64,000 bases of DNA. It comes from Geojedonia sp051814705. Its GTDB lineage: Bacteria > Bacteroidota > Bacteroidia > Flavobacteriales > Flavobacteriaceae. The notes beneath the pieces are model-generated. The model worked only from the letters and a program-made list of their open reading frames with translations. It was not told the origin of the DNA and made no database searches. Location: the NCBI GenBank assembly GCA_051814705.1, contig JBPWQW010000001.1:1364001-1428000 (forward strand), read 5' to 3'. The translations under genes were made by a program, and so were the position numbers. This document shows, in pieces, positions 35,462 through 44,499 of this stretch. Every line of letters starts with the position of its first letter. Within the stretch, counting starts at the first letter, position 1.

Positions 35462-37237
35462 ATGAATTTTAATAATTATTTAAAAGAGCTTAAACGCCGT
35501 AATGTTATAAAGGCCTGTTTAGCGTATTTGGTGGCTTCTTGGATTATCATTCAGGTCATTTCCAGCGTACTGCCCATGATTGGGGCGCCAAGTTATGTAG
35601 GGAAACTCATTTTAATTCTATTGATTACCGGGTTTCCTTTTTGGCTTATATTTTCATGGGTTTACGAAATTACGCCCGAAGGTATTAAACGTACGGAAAG
35701 TGTCAAACCCCATGAGTCTATTGCACCAGAGACCAGTAACCGACTCAACAAAATCATTATAGGGGGCCTTGCTATTGCCATTGCACTTTTAGTATTCAAT
35801 ATTTATAGAGTCCCTTCGGCAAGTCCTTCAGAAGCTAAAGCCATAGCTGAAACCGCTGTAAAAACCGACAAGTCGATAGCCGTATTGGCCTTTGCCGATA
35901 TGAGCCCCGAGAAAGACCAAGAATATTTCTCTGATGGCATTAGTGAAGAAATTTTAAACTTGCTAGCCAAAATACCCGACCTTAAAGTCATCAGCCGAAC
36001 CTCATCGTTTTCGTATAAGGGCAAGGAACTTAATATAAAAAAAATAGGAGAGGAGTTACAGGTCTCCCATATATTGGAAGGCAGTATTCGTAAATCGGGG
36101 AATACCTTTCGCATCACAGCACAGCTCATCAATGTGTCAACGGGCGCACACATCTGGAGTGAGACTTACGACCGTGAGATGAGCGATATCTTTAAGATTC
36201 AGGATGAGATTGCCAGCAAGGTGACCCAAGAACTTAAGACGACCTTATTAAATCCTATTGCTCATGCTAAAACAGTAAATTCTGAAGCATACACTCTCTA
36301 TCTTCAGGCCAAACAAGTGTATAATCTAGGTTCTTTTGATGGTAATAAGAATGCAGAACAGCTCATCCACCAGTCGCTTGCCATAGACAGTACCTATGCA
36401 CCATCCTGGGTGCTTTTAAGCAGAGTAATTGGTGATAGTTCTAATAAATATGGAATAAGAACAATCCCTGAAGGGCTTGAGTTAGGCAAACAGACCACTT
36501 TAAAAGCCATAGCATTGGATCCTGATTATGCTTTAGGATATGCACAATTGGCATACTGGAACCGTGTGGCATGGGATTTTAAAGCTGCCAATACGAATTT
36601 ACAAAAAGCCTTACAATTGGCTCCTGATGATGCTGAAGTTATTAAAGAAGCTTCCTTAAATTTTATGAGTTTAGGCAAAAAAGATGATGCTATGACACAA
36701 CTAAAAAAGGCCATTTTGTTAGATCCTATAAATGATTTACTTCATTTTAATTTGTCACTTTATTATAGTTTGAACAAGCAGTATACGAAAGCCGAAACGG
36801 AGATGCAAACTTATTTGTTGCTAAACCCCAATTCTGGTTCTGCACACGGTTTTATGGCACAGATTCTATTAGGACAAGGTAAAAATGAACAGGCTCTCAT
36901 CGAGGTTGAGAAGGATAACGATCCTTTTTGGGGTTTGTATCGCAAAAGCATGGTAGTGTATGCTTTAGGTAACAATAAGGAAGCCGATGCCTTGTTAAAG
37001 AAACTTATTGCCGATTGGGGGCACGATTCCTGGCCCAATATTGCCCATGTGTATGCCTTTAGAGGTGATAAGGATGAAGCGTTTAAATGGCTAGACCTAG
37101 CCTATAAAAATCGTGATGGCTCCATATTTGAGATCCTTAATTACCCAGAAATGGAAAACCTATGGGGCGACCCCCGCTGGAATACATTTATCAACAAACT
37201 GGGCTTGCCTAAAGACCATGGGTTTCATAGGGATTAA
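35462..37237 (+). CDS. TolB_N/TPR membrane protein, paralogue 2
   Basis: 591 aa. N-terminal MNFNNYLKELKRRNVIKACLAY leads into three membrane segments (about 17-40, 48-68, 95-115), then the TolB N-terminal-like domain (SIAVLAFADMSPEKDQEYFS, EGSIRKSGNTFRITAQL) and TPR repeats, ending in the same NYPEMENLWGDPRWNTFINK block as its neighbours. It lacks the cyclase domain. Relatives appear as C-terminal parts of cyclases and of winged-helix regulators (CadC-like), so this may be a sensor that has lost its output domain. It is the middle copy of a tandem triplet. Confidence 0.87.
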   Translation: MNFNNYLKELKRRNVIKACLAYLVASWIIIQVISSVLPMIGAPSYVGKLILILLITGFPFWLIFSWVYEITPEGIKRTESVKPHESIAPETSNRLNKIIIGGLAIAIALLVFNIYRVPSASPSEAKAIAETAVKTDKSIAVLAFADMSPEKDQEYFSDGISEEILNLLAKIPDLKVISRTSSFSYKGKELNIKKIGEELQVSHILEGSIRKSGNTFRITAQLINVSTGAHIWSETYDREMSDIFKIQDEIASKVTQELKTTLLNPIAHAKTVNSEAYTLYLQAKQVYNLGSFDGNKNAEQLIHQSLAIDSTYAPSWVLLSRVIGDSSNKYGIRTIPEGLELGKQTTLKAIALDPDYALGYAQLAYWNRVAWDFKAANTNLQKALQLAPDDAEVIKEASLNFMSLGKKDDAMTQLKKAILLDPINDLLHFNLSLYYSLNKQYTKAETEMQTYLLLNPNSGSAHGFMAQILLGQGKNEQALIEVEKDNDPFWGLYRKSMVVYALGNNKEADALLKKLIADWGHDSWPNIAHVYAFRGDKDEAFKWLDLAYKNRDGSIFEILNYPEMENLWGDPRWNTFINKLGLPKDHGFHRD

Positions 37238-37317
37238 GCTAGACAGCTTAAACAATCCTAAAAATAACTTTACTGAATAATACATAAAGTCTAATATCAT
37301 TTTAGAACTATTTTTCT

Positions 37318-37325
37318 TACATTTG
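37318..37325 (+). promoter_or_regulatory. -7 box of the third TolB_N/TPR paralogue
   Basis: TACATTTG, 18 bases before the ATG at 37343; a duplicate of the promoter at 35434-35441. Confidence 0.6.
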
Positions 37326-37342
37326 GATTGCTAATCAAGGGA

Positions 37343-39121
37343 ATGAATTTTAATAATTATTTAAAGGAGCTTAAACGCCGAAATGTTATTAAGGCAGCCT
37401 TGGCTTATTTGGTGGTTGCATGGATCATTATCCAAGTTGCCTCTACGGTTTTACCAACCTTTGGAGCGCCTATTTATATTATAAAAACAATCATTTTTAT
37501 TTTGGCCATAGGGTTTCCATTCTGGCTTATGTTTTCGTGGGTTTATGAGATTACGGCCGAGGGCATTAAAAAAACAGTAAGTGTCGACCACGAAGATTCT
37601 ATTGCACCTGAGACCAGTAACCGACTCAACAAAATTATTATAGGAGGCCTTGTTATTGCCATTGTGCTATTAGCACTCAATTTGTATATCAATACTTCAA
37701 CTGGTCCTTTAGAAGCCAAAGCCATAGCTGAAACAGCTGTAAAAACCGACAAGTCCATAGCCGTATTGGCCTTTGCCGATATGAGCCCTGAGAAAGACCA
37801 AGAATATTTCTCAGATGGGATAAGTGAGGAGATCTTAAATCTGCTAGCCAAAATACCAGATTTGAAAGTCATCAGCCGCACCTCGTCCTTTTCTTTTAAA
37901 GGAAAAGAGGTAACCACTGCTGAAATAGGAAAAACACTTCATGTTTCCCATATTTTGGAAGGCAGTATTCGCAAATCGGGGAACACCTTCCGCATCACAG
38001 CACAGTTAATCAATGTGTCAACAGGCGCACACATCTGGAGTGAGACTTACGACCGTGAGATGAGTGATATTTTTAAGATCCAAGATGAGATCGCTGCTAA
38101 GGTAACCCAAGAACTTAAAACGACCTTATTAAATCCTATTGCTCATGCTAAAACTGCTAATACTGAGGCTTATTCCCTTTTTTTACAAGCTAAGCAATTA
38201 CAAACACAGCGATCACCTGAAAGTACTAAGAACGCAGAACAGATAATTAAATCAAGTATCGCTATAGATAGTACTTATGCGCCAGCTTGGGCGCTCTATA
38301 GCGATATCATTAAAGATCAGATTTACAGATATATAAATATCCCAATGACACAAGAAGACATTGCTAAAGGTATCGGTGCTGCAAAAAAGGCGATCGCGTT
38401 AGATCCTAACTTTCCTTTAGGATACACGACATTAGCAAGTTTGGAAAGGGCAAGCTGGAATTTTACTGAGGCCAATACCAACATCAACAAGGCTCTAGCC
38501 CTTGCGCCTGATAACCCAGAGGTTATTAGAGAAGCGTCCAGAAATGCATTTCAATTTGGCAAGCTTGAAGAAAATTTGTCATTAGATCTAAAATCATTAA
38601 GGCTAGATCCACTTAATTATACAACATATTATAATTTAGGATTTGACTATTGGATCCTCAAAGATTATAAGAATGCCGAAAAGCATGTGCAAATTTATCT
38701 ATTGCATTACCCAGGTGCAATTTCCGTTCATAGTGTCATGTCACAGATTTATTTAGGCCAAGGCGAAAAGGTCAAGGCTCTTGAAGAATTGGAAAAAGAA
38801 CCCGATCCATTATGGAAATTGTACTGTAAAAGTATTATAATGTATGGCATTGGTGATAAAAAGCAAGCCGATGAAGCATTAAAACAACTTATAAAGGGTT
38901 GGGGCGATTCAGCGTGGCCTAATATCGCCTCGGTATACGCCTTTAGAGGTGAGAGGGATGCCGCTTTTAAATGGCTGGAAAAAGCCTATGAGAACCGTGA
39001 TGGCACCATATTAGAAATCCTTAACTATCCTGAAATGGAAAACCTATGGGGCGACCCCCGCTGGAATGCATTTATCAACAAACTGGGCTTGCCTAAAGAC
39101 CATGGGTTTCATAGGGATTAA
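37343..39121 (+). CDS. TolB_N/TPR membrane protein, paralogue 3
   Basis: 592 aa from the ATG at 37343, chosen to match the MNFNNYLKELKRRNVIKA start of paralogue 2; an ATG five codons upstream is less likely. It has the same order of membrane segments, TolB_N domain and TPR repeats. The TolB_N regions of paralogues 2 and 3 are nearly identical in DNA, whereas the first TPRs have diverged, suggesting gene conversion or different ligands. A REP-like palindrome begins right after the stop codon. Confidence 0.87.
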   Translation: MNFNNYLKELKRRNVIKAALAYLVVAWIIIQVASTVLPTFGAPIYIIKTIIFILAIGFPFWLMFSWVYEITAEGIKKTVSVDHEDSIAPETSNRLNKIIIGGLVIAIVLLALNLYINTSTGPLEAKAIAETAVKTDKSIAVLAFADMSPEKDQEYFSDGISEEILNLLAKIPDLKVISRTSSFSFKGKEVTTAEIGKTLHVSHILEGSIRKSGNTFRITAQLINVSTGAHIWSETYDREMSDIFKIQDEIAAKVTQELKTTLLNPIAHAKTANTEAYSLFLQAKQLQTQRSPESTKNAEQIIKSSIAIDSTYAPAWALYSDIIKDQIYRYINIPMTQEDIAKGIGAAKKAIALDPNFPLGYTTLASLERASWNFTEANTNINKALALAPDNPEVIREASRNAFQFGKLEENLSLDLKSLRLDPLNYTTYYNLGFDYWILKDYKNAEKHVQIYLLHYPGAISVHSVMSQIYLGQGEKVKALEELEKEPDPLWKLYCKSIIMYGIGDKKQADEALKQLIKGWGDSAWPNIASVYAFRGERDAAFKWLEKAYENRDGTILEILNYPEMENLWGDPRWNAFINKLGLPKDHGFHRD

Positions 39122-39122
39122 T

Positions 39123-39142
39123 ATTCCTGCGGAGGCAGGAAT
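39123..39142. repeat. Solo REP-like palindrome
   Basis: ATTCCTGC-GGAG-GCAGGAAT followed by CTCATGA, two bases after the preceding stop codon. It belongs to the GTCATTCC...GGAATCTC family seen at 28133, 28582 and 51741 and may double as a terminator hairpin. Confidence 0.75.
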
Positions 39143-39254
39143 CTCATGAATGGCACTTCAATCCCGTTATTTCGAGTACTTTGTCATGTCAAGTGATTTC
39201 AAGCCGAGTTTTCGATTTGAAAGTGTATTGAGAAGTGGCGTTAACCTTTTACTG

Positions 39255-39650
39255 TTACAAGGTCAAACTCCAAGTATGTTGAAGGCGTTTGAATTTTTTA
39301 AGTTCTCTACGTAATATAGGTAAGAATTCTTTACCGTCACTATTACTTTTTTCCAATCGATAAGAGTTTTTATACAATAAATTGGTCAGGTGTTTTAAAG
39401 AGGCTACATGCTTATGTTTTTTATCGGAATGGCGTTCGCGTTCGGCATTCATAATTTCTGGTACCAAGGACACTGATTGTTGTACAATATCTCCTGAAAA
39501 ATAGATATCATTATCTTCAGAGCCATCAGGTCTTAGGACACATAAATCATGATTTAAATAGGTAGAAATGCTTCTGGAAAGCACAAAAATTTCCATGGCC
39601 TTAATGTATATAGGCAAGTGATACAGGTGTGATGGAATGTTGGGTAACAT
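39255..39650 (-). CDS. Small helical protein of unknown function
   Basis: 131 aa, mostly helical and basic. Its N-terminus (HLPIYIKAMEIFVLSRSISTYL) resembles that of the protein at 41866-42366 (GLPIFKKAVEIQNLVDYLVETV), and the rest alternates amphipathic helices, so both look like four-helix-bundle proteins of one family (S23/IVP-like). A -7 box TAATTTTG (39668-39675, minus) lies 18 bases upstream of the ATG. The function is unknown. Confidence 0.65.
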   Translation of the reverse strand: MLPNIPSHLYHLPIYIKAMEIFVLSRSISTYLNHDLCVLRPDGSEDNDIYFSGDIVQQSVSLVPEIMNAERERHSDKKHKHVASLKHLTNLLYKNSYRLEKSNSDGKEFLPILRRELKKFKRLQHTWSLTL

Positions 39651-39667
39651 CGTAAAAGCATTTTTAT

Positions 39668-39675
39668 CAAAATTA
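39668..39675 (-). promoter_or_regulatory. -7 box of the 39255-39650 gene
   Basis: Minus-strand TAATTTTG fits TAnnTTTG exactly and supports the ATG at 39650. Confidence 0.5.
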
Positions 39676-39719
39676 CAGACATTTAGGGAGATTTATCTTT
39701 TGATTTTAAAGTAAAATCG

Positions 39720-39727
39720 TATATTTG
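39720..39727 (+). promoter_or_regulatory. -7 box of the Lrp/AsnC gene
   Basis: TATATTTG fits TAnnTTTG exactly, 37 bases before the start codon. Confidence 0.45.
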
Positions 39728-39764
39728 ATTTAATAATTAAAATATTATAGTTAAATTTCTTTAA

Positions 39765-40208
39765 ATGATTATAGATGAGCTGAACTGGAAGATTCTAAAG
39801 TGCTTACAGGAGAATGCGCGACAAAGCAATTCGGAAATTGGAAGGCAGGTTGGGGTTACATCTCCTGCCGTTTCGGAGCGCATCAAAAAAATGGAAGATG
39901 CGGGTATTATCCAGAGTTACAACACATTCATTTCACCGTATGAAACGGGCTATCAGTTAAAGGCCATCATAACCATGCGCGCCTTTATGGGTATGCTAAA
40001 ACCATTTTTGGAAAAAGTAAAAACCTACGATGAGGTATTGAATTGTTATCGTATTACAGGTAATGAAAACTTTGTTCTGGAAGTGGTTCTAAAGCATCAA
40101 AAACACCTGGAATCGTTTATAGACCAATTGATCGTTTATGGCGAAACAAAAACACAGATTATACTTTCAAAAGTCGTTCAAAACAAGCCCATTAAGCGTG
40201 CGCGCTAA
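39765..40208 (+). CDS. Lrp/AsnC family transcriptional regulator
   Basis: 147 aa, the standard length. An N-terminal winged helix-turn-helix (IDELNWKILKCLQENARQSN, EIGRQVGVTSPAVSERIKKMEDAGII) is followed by an RAM ligand-binding domain (AIITMRAFMGMLKPFLEK, CYRITGNENFVLEVVLK). These proteins respond to amino acids and often control neighbouring catabolic or transport genes. It is convergent with the amidohydrolase, overlapping its stop by four bases. The target is not known. Confidence 0.93.
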   Translation: MIIDELNWKILKCLQENARQSNSEIGRQVGVTSPAVSERIKKMEDAGIIQSYNTFISPYETGYQLKAIITMRAFMGMLKPFLEKVKTYDEVLNCYRITGNENFVLEVVLKHQKHLESFIDQLIVYGETKTQIILSKVVQNKPIKRAR

Positions 40209-41788
40209 TCTTTTATCCCCGGTTGTTTTAACTTCCAGTTGGTTTTTGCCTTTTCGGCATCAACCATAGCTTTTACATCGGCCAATAATCGTTTAGCGTC
40301 ATAAATTACACCGTCTTTGATAGTGTATTTTACACCCCCTACACGAACAACTTCATTATCTTCGGTGAGTTTGATGGCGCCCGTGCCATATAAGACTTTT
40401 AAATTGACCAAAGGATTTTCTTCTACAATTACAAAATCGGCAAGTTTCCCAATTTGTACAGAACCAATTTTATCGTCCCAACCTAAAGCTTCGGCTCCAT
40501 TTAAAGTGGCTGCCCGTATAACTTCAAGAGGATGAAACCCTGCTTCGCGTAATAATTCGAGTTCTCTGGGGTAGGCAAACCCATAGAGTTGGTAAATAAA
40601 ACCCGAGTCTGTGCCTACTGTGACACGACCGCCACGGTTTTTATATTCATTAATAAAAGTCATCCAAAGCTTAAAGTTTTGCTTCCAGTTCACTTCCTGT
40701 TCGGTTCCCCAAAAATGCCAATAACTCCCATGGCTAATCTTACTGGGTTCATAAAATTTCCACAGCGAAGGCAAGGTATAATCTTCATGCCATTCAGCAC
40801 GTCGAGCACGCATTAAATCCCGACTGGCTTCATAAATGTTAAAGGTGGGGTCGATGGTAAAATCAAGTGCAATCAATTCGTTCATTACTGCATTCCAGTG
40901 TTCGGAATAGGGTGGAGCCGCTTGCTTCCATAGTTTGCCAGCTTCTTCAAATCGATCTTGTTCATTTTGATAGTTATAATCCAAGGGGTAATCTTGAACG
41001 GTGCGGTCTGTAAACAGGGCCTCTGGCAGTCCATACCAATGCTCCATAGTGGTCAAACCGGCACGAGCCGAATTCAACACATTCCAGCGAGCCACACTCA
41101 ATTGTGCATGGTGGCAGGCCGATCGTAATCCCAGCTTTTTGTTTTCATCCAAAGCAGCAATCATGATTTCAGGCTCAGCTCCAAAAAACTTAATACCATC
41201 AGCTCCTCTTTTGGCATTGGCTCTTACCCATTGTCTAGCCATTTCAGGAGTTGTAATTGGGGCGTCATTTAAAGGGTTAAAGTCGCCGGAGGATTGTCCG
41301 AAAGCGGTATAGGCAAAAATTCGAGGGGCTACAATGTCGTGTTTTTCACTTTTACGTTTTAAATCAAGAGTCCAATCAATACCTCTTCCACTGGGCTCTC
41401 TAACCGTAGTTACCCCGTGAGCCATCCATAATTTAAAAACATATTCCGAATCGGCACCTTGAGCTTTACCTCCTATATGGCCATGCATATCGATAAAACC
41501 GGGAAGCAAATACATACCGTTGGCATCCAATTCATGTCCGCCAGCTTTTAATTTTGGTCGATTGACCTCTTGTATAGCAACGCCATCATAACCAACGACC
41601 TCAATGGACACAATTTTATTGTTTTCGACGACAATATCTATCGGGCCTCGAGGCGGCGAACCATCGCCGTTGATTAAGGTTACACCTCTAATGATAAGTT
41701 GAGAATAGGGACCATCGCCAAGGTAATTATCTTGGGCAAAACCATTACAGGTAAACAGTAATAAAAGAAGTATGGCAAGTTGTTTCAT
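40205..41788 (-). CDS. Secreted amidohydrolase
   Basis: 527 aa with a signal peptide (MKQLAILLLLLFTCNGFAQ). The amidohydrolase beta barrel carries the H-x-H metal motif (PGFIDMHGHIGG), a Lys in GADGIKFFGAEPE that could be the carboxylated ligand, histidines in SACHHAQL and TTMEHWYGL, and the catalytic Asp in VTVGTDSGF. The C-terminal KIGSVQIGKLADFVIVEENPL is the composite beta domain of imidazolonepropionase-like enzymes. It hydrolyses a cyclic amide or dipeptide in the periplasm; the substrate is unknown. Confidence 0.9.
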   Translation of the reverse strand: MKQLAILLLLLFTCNGFAQDNYLGDGPYSQLIIRGVTLINGDGSPPRGPIDIVVENNKIVSIEVVGYDGVAIQEVNRPKLKAGGHELDANGMYLLPGFIDMHGHIGGKAQGADSEYVFKLWMAHGVTTVREPSGRGIDWTLDLKRKSEKHDIVAPRIFAYTAFGQSSGDFNPLNDAPITTPEMARQWVRANAKRGADGIKFFGAEPEIMIAALDENKKLGLRSACHHAQLSVARWNVLNSARAGLTTMEHWYGLPEALFTDRTVQDYPLDYNYQNEQDRFEEAGKLWKQAAPPYSEHWNAVMNELIALDFTIDPTFNIYEASRDLMRARRAEWHEDYTLPSLWKFYEPSKISHGSYWHFWGTEQEVNWKQNFKLWMTFINEYKNRGGRVTVGTDSGFIYQLYGFAYPRELELLREAGFHPLEVIRAATLNGAEALGWDDKIGSVQIGKLADFVIVEENPLVNLKVLYGTGAIKLTEDNEVVRVGGVKYTIKDGVIYDAKRLLADVKAMVDAEKAKTNWKLKQPGIKD

Positions 41789-41865
41789 AATATATTGTAA
41801 AGAAAATTAGAGTAGCAAACTATCATTAGTGGATTTAAAAATAAGGAATATTAATCAATAACGAT

Positions 41866-42366
41866 TTATAAATCTTCCTCAAGCGGATTATTAAAAGGAA
41901 GATCGTCGTCAGGGTCATGGTCGTCGTAATTGACTCCAGGAGGATTAAAAAGCCCCCATCGGTCAATACTATAATTCCAGATATCAAAGGTTTTGACCCA
42001 CTCGGCAAATAAAATCCTAAACGCTTCAACTTCTGTTCTTAATAATTCAAGATATTCAATGTCTTTAAAACCGTTAATTTGAATACCTCTAGCATCTGTA
42101 ATTAATTCTCTGGCTGCTTTTCTAATTATCGCGGCATTTTCCATTTTGATATCATAAGGCATATCATCACCTGAAGCACCAGCTATTTTAGCTGGGATAA
42201 CCAATGAATTTTCTATCATATAACTTATATGATTTTTAATCATTTCAGACGCGTATTCCGTCTTAAAATCAATATCAGATTTTTCAACAGTTTCAACGAG
42301 GTAATCTACAAGATTTTGGATTTCAACTGCTTTTTTAAAAATAGGCAAACCTTCCCACTGTTTCAT
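41866..42366 (-). CDS. Uncharacterised helical protein with acidic tail
   Basis: 166 aa. The N-terminus (KQWEGLPIFKKAVEIQNLVDYL) is related to that of the protein at 39255-39650; helices follow, then an unusual acidic Asp/Pro tail (YDDHDPDDDLPFNNPLEEDL). It may be a four-helix-bundle protein of the S23/IVP-like group. It lies 6 bases downstream of the DJ-1 gene and could be the last gene of the MFS operon. Confidence 0.65.
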   Translation of the reverse strand: MKQWEGLPIFKKAVEIQNLVDYLVETVEKSDIDFKTEYASEMIKNHISYMIENSLVIPAKIAGASGDDMPYDIKMENAAIIRKAARELITDARGIQINGFKDIEYLELLRTEVEAFRILFAEWVKTFDIWNYSIDRWGLFNPPGVNYDDHDPDDDLPFNNPLEEDL

Positions 42367-42372
42367 AATTTT

Positions 42373-43152
42373 TTAATTTTCAATGACCAAATGAGGTAGG
42401 TTTTCAAGTTTCCAATCGATGACCAAACCGCCTGCCAAACTTTGAGCTATGTCTTTGCCGTAGAGGTATTCACATAAGTATAAGGCCGCTTCAAAACTTT
42501 TGGCACCGCCGACAGAAGTGATGTACTTGCCATCATGTACAAAAAGTACGTTTTTTCGAATATCTAGATTTGGAAACATCTCTTTCATTTTGTCAATATC
42601 ACTGGGAAAGGTAGTGGAAACGGCCTGATCCAATAATCCTGCTTTTGCCAATACAAAAGCACCATCGCAGTGCGACGTCACAAAGCGTGCCTCTTGGTCA
42701 ACCTGTCTTATAAAATTGAGCATGGTTTCATCTTCCAAATCGGTATCTAAATGATGTTCGGCACTGGGTACTACCAAAATGTCAATTTTTGGCAGGGTGT
42801 CTTTTGTATAGTTAAAATCGGGTAAGATGCGCATACCTTCAAAGGTTGTAATGGGGTCGTCAGTATTGGCGACGGTAAACACATTCATAGCTTTAATACG
42901 ATCCCTAAAAACCGTGTGCTGAAAGATATCAAACGGTGCGGTAAGCTCGGTGTTATAAGTGCCATTCATAATTAAAAAGGCCACATTGTACCGATTGGGT
43001 TCAAGGTTTGGAAGCTGTTTGCTGTTGTGTTGAACTCCCGCCTGCGGGTCGGGTCGATGTTTCAGCATCTCATCATTTAAAGTATTCTTTTTATCTGAAA
43101 AATTACATCCCAATAAAAAGAATAGGGCTATACCATAAAAAATAGTTTTCAT
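42373..43152 (-). CDS. DJ-1/PfpI family lipoprotein
   Basis: 259 aa from the ATG at 43152, giving a lipoprotein signal (MKTIFYGIALFFLLGC). The class-I glutaminase-like domain has YNVAFLIMNGTYNTELTAPFD and the nucleophile elbow VTSHCDGAFVLAKAGLL (Cys in SHCDGA), with TSVGGAKSFEAALYL after it. Relatives are the GlxA/ThiJ-type proteins; the reaction is unknown. Residues 27-41 (DEMLKHRPDPQAGVQ) are encoded by an inserted REP-like palindrome. It is the fourth gene of the MFS-YpdA-VOC operon. Confidence 0.85.
   Translation of the reverse strand: MKTIFYGIALFFLLGCNFSDKKNTLNDEMLKHRPDPQAGVQHNSKQLPNLEPNRYNVAFLIMNGTYNTELTAPFDIFQHTVFRDRIKAMNVFTVANTDDPITTFEGMRILPDFNYTKDTLPKIDILVVPSAEHHLDTDLEDETMLNFIRQVDQEARFVTSHCDGAFVLAKAGLLDQAVSTTFPSDIDKMKEMFPNLDIRKNVLFVHDGKYITSVGGAKSFEAALYLCEYLYGKDIAQSLAGGLVIDWKLENLPHLVIEN
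43031..43074 (+). repeat. REP-like element inside the DJ-1 lipoprotein gene
   Basis: TGAACTCCCGCCTGCGGG (with the inner palindrome CCCGC-CT-GCGGG, 43037-43048) is followed by TCGGGTCGATGTTTCAGCATCTCATC read in two parts, TCGGGTCGATG and TTTCAGCATCTCATC. The right arm is the canonical 'GTTTCAGCATCTC' end of the GTCATGCTGAAC-type repeat. It is translated in frame on the minus strand as DEMLKHRPDPQAGVQ. Confidence 0.6.
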
Positions 43153-43156
43153 AAAG

Positions 43157-43534
43157 CTAGTGTATGCGCCATGGCGGATTTTTTCTGTTTGCTCCGGCAT
43201 GGTATAAAATAAGGTGATTTCCATCTGGGTCTAACAGATGAGCTTCACGCCAAAGCCAGGTTTTATCTTCAGGGTCGTTTATAAAGGTAAGTCCTTTTTG
43301 TTTTAATTCTGAAACAAGGCCGTCTATATTTTCAGTTTCAAAATATAGTAAAACTCCAGTTCCTTTAGGTAAGGTATCTACCTGATGGATTGAAAACGTG
43401 CTGTCGCCTTCAGGACATTCAAAACGCACATATCTTGGTAAAGCATCCACAATTAGTCTAAACCCCAATAGCTTATAGAATTGGGTTGCTTGTTCAACAT
43501 TTAAAGACGGGATTGTAACCTGATTTAAATTCAT
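43157..43534 (-). CDS. VOC/glyoxalase family protein
   Basis: 125 aa, one vicinal-oxygen-chelate domain of two beta-alpha-beta-beta-beta units: LNQVTIPSLNVEQATQFYKLLGF and LLYFETENIDGLVSELKQKG, ending LLDPDGNHLILYHAG. Members include glyoxalases and bleomycin or fosfomycin resistance proteins. The substrate is unknown. It overlaps the stop-start of the upstream YpdA gene by four bases, so it is translationally coupled in the MFS operon. Confidence 0.9.
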   Translation of the reverse strand: MNLNQVTIPSLNVEQATQFYKLLGFRLIVDALPRYVRFECPEGDSTFSIHQVDTLPKGTGVLLYFETENIDGLVSELKQKGLTFINDPEDKTWLWREAHLLDPDGNHLILYHAGANRKNPPWRIH

Positions 43535-44499
43535 TGTGACTTATTTTCGATATGGATTGCAATCTTTTTGGCATGAATGCGGGAGTTTTCGATAAACCAT
43601 TTGTGGGTTTCCTTTCCACCACAAATCACACCAGCCAAATACAAGCCTTCAACATTAGATTCCATAGTCTCAGGATTGTACTTCGGAAGTTTTTTTTCAT
43701 CATCTGAAAATTGGATTCCGCTTTTGGACAGCAGCTCAAAATTGGGAAGATAACCCGTAAGTGCCACTACGTAATCATTAGGTATACTGATGGCTCCTTT
43801 TGGAGTTTGAATGGAGACCGTATCCGCTTCAATTTTGGTGATTGTCGAATTAAAATAGGCTTTGATGCTGCCTTCTTCAATCCGATTTATAATATCGGGA
43901 CGCACCCAATATTTTACACGATTTCCTATGGATTCGCCTCTAACCACCATGGTGACGAGACCTCCTTTTCGCCATATTTCTAAGGCTGCATCCACCGCAG
44001 AATTGCTAGCCCCTACCACAATCACATGTTGCATCGCATAAGGATGGGCCTCTTTATAATAATGGGATACTTTTGGGAGATTTTCACCTGGGACGTTCAA
44101 AAGTTTTGGGATGTCGTAAAACCCTGTGCAAATGACTAAGTGTTGCGATTGATAGGTGCCTTTATCAGTATTCACTTTAAAGGTTTTATTTTCCTTATCA
44201 ATGGACTCTACGGTTTCATACAGGTTGATCTTTAGTTTATTTGAAGTAGCAACCCTTCTGAAATATTCCAAAGCCTCATCTCTATTAGGTTTAGGATGAT
44301 TACTGATGAAGGGGATTTCATCAATTTCCAATTTTTCTGAAGTCGAAAAAAAGCTCATGTTTTTTGGATAGTTATAAAGCGAGTTGGTCAGCGCTCCTTT
44401 TTCAATCACCACATAATCCCAGTTTCTTTTTTTGCATTCCAATGCACAGGCAATCCCAATGGGTCCACCTCCAATAATTATAATATCTATAGTTTTCAA
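43531..44499 (-). CDS. ypdA: YpdA-like NAD(P)H flavin disulfide reductase
   Basis: 322 aa. The FAD motif is IIIGGGPIGIACALECKKR, the second Rossmann motif VVVGASNSAVDAALEIW binds NADPH, and ALTGYLPNFELL and GLYLAGVICGG close the FAD site. It matches YpdA, the putative bacillithiol-disulfide reductase, which has no CxxC redox pair; none is seen here. It probably keeps low-molecular-weight thiol reduced in the cytoplasm. It overlaps both neighbours by four bases (MFS upstream, VOC downstream). Confidence 0.9.
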   Translation of the reverse strand: MKTIDIIIIGGGPIGIACALECKKRNWDYVVIEKGALTNSLYNYPKNMSFFSTSEKLEIDEIPFISNHPKPNRDEALEYFRRVATSNKLKINLYETVESIDKENKTFKVNTDKGTYQSQHLVICTGFYDIPKLLNVPGENLPKVSHYYKEAHPYAMQHVIVVGASNSAVDAALEIWRKGGLVTMVVRGESIGNRVKYWVRPDIINRIEEGSIKAYFNSTITKIEADTVSIQTPKGAISIPNDYVVALTGYLPNFELLSKSGIQFSDDEKKLPKYNPETMESNVEGLYLAGVICGGKETHKWFIENSRIHAKKIAIHIENKSQ

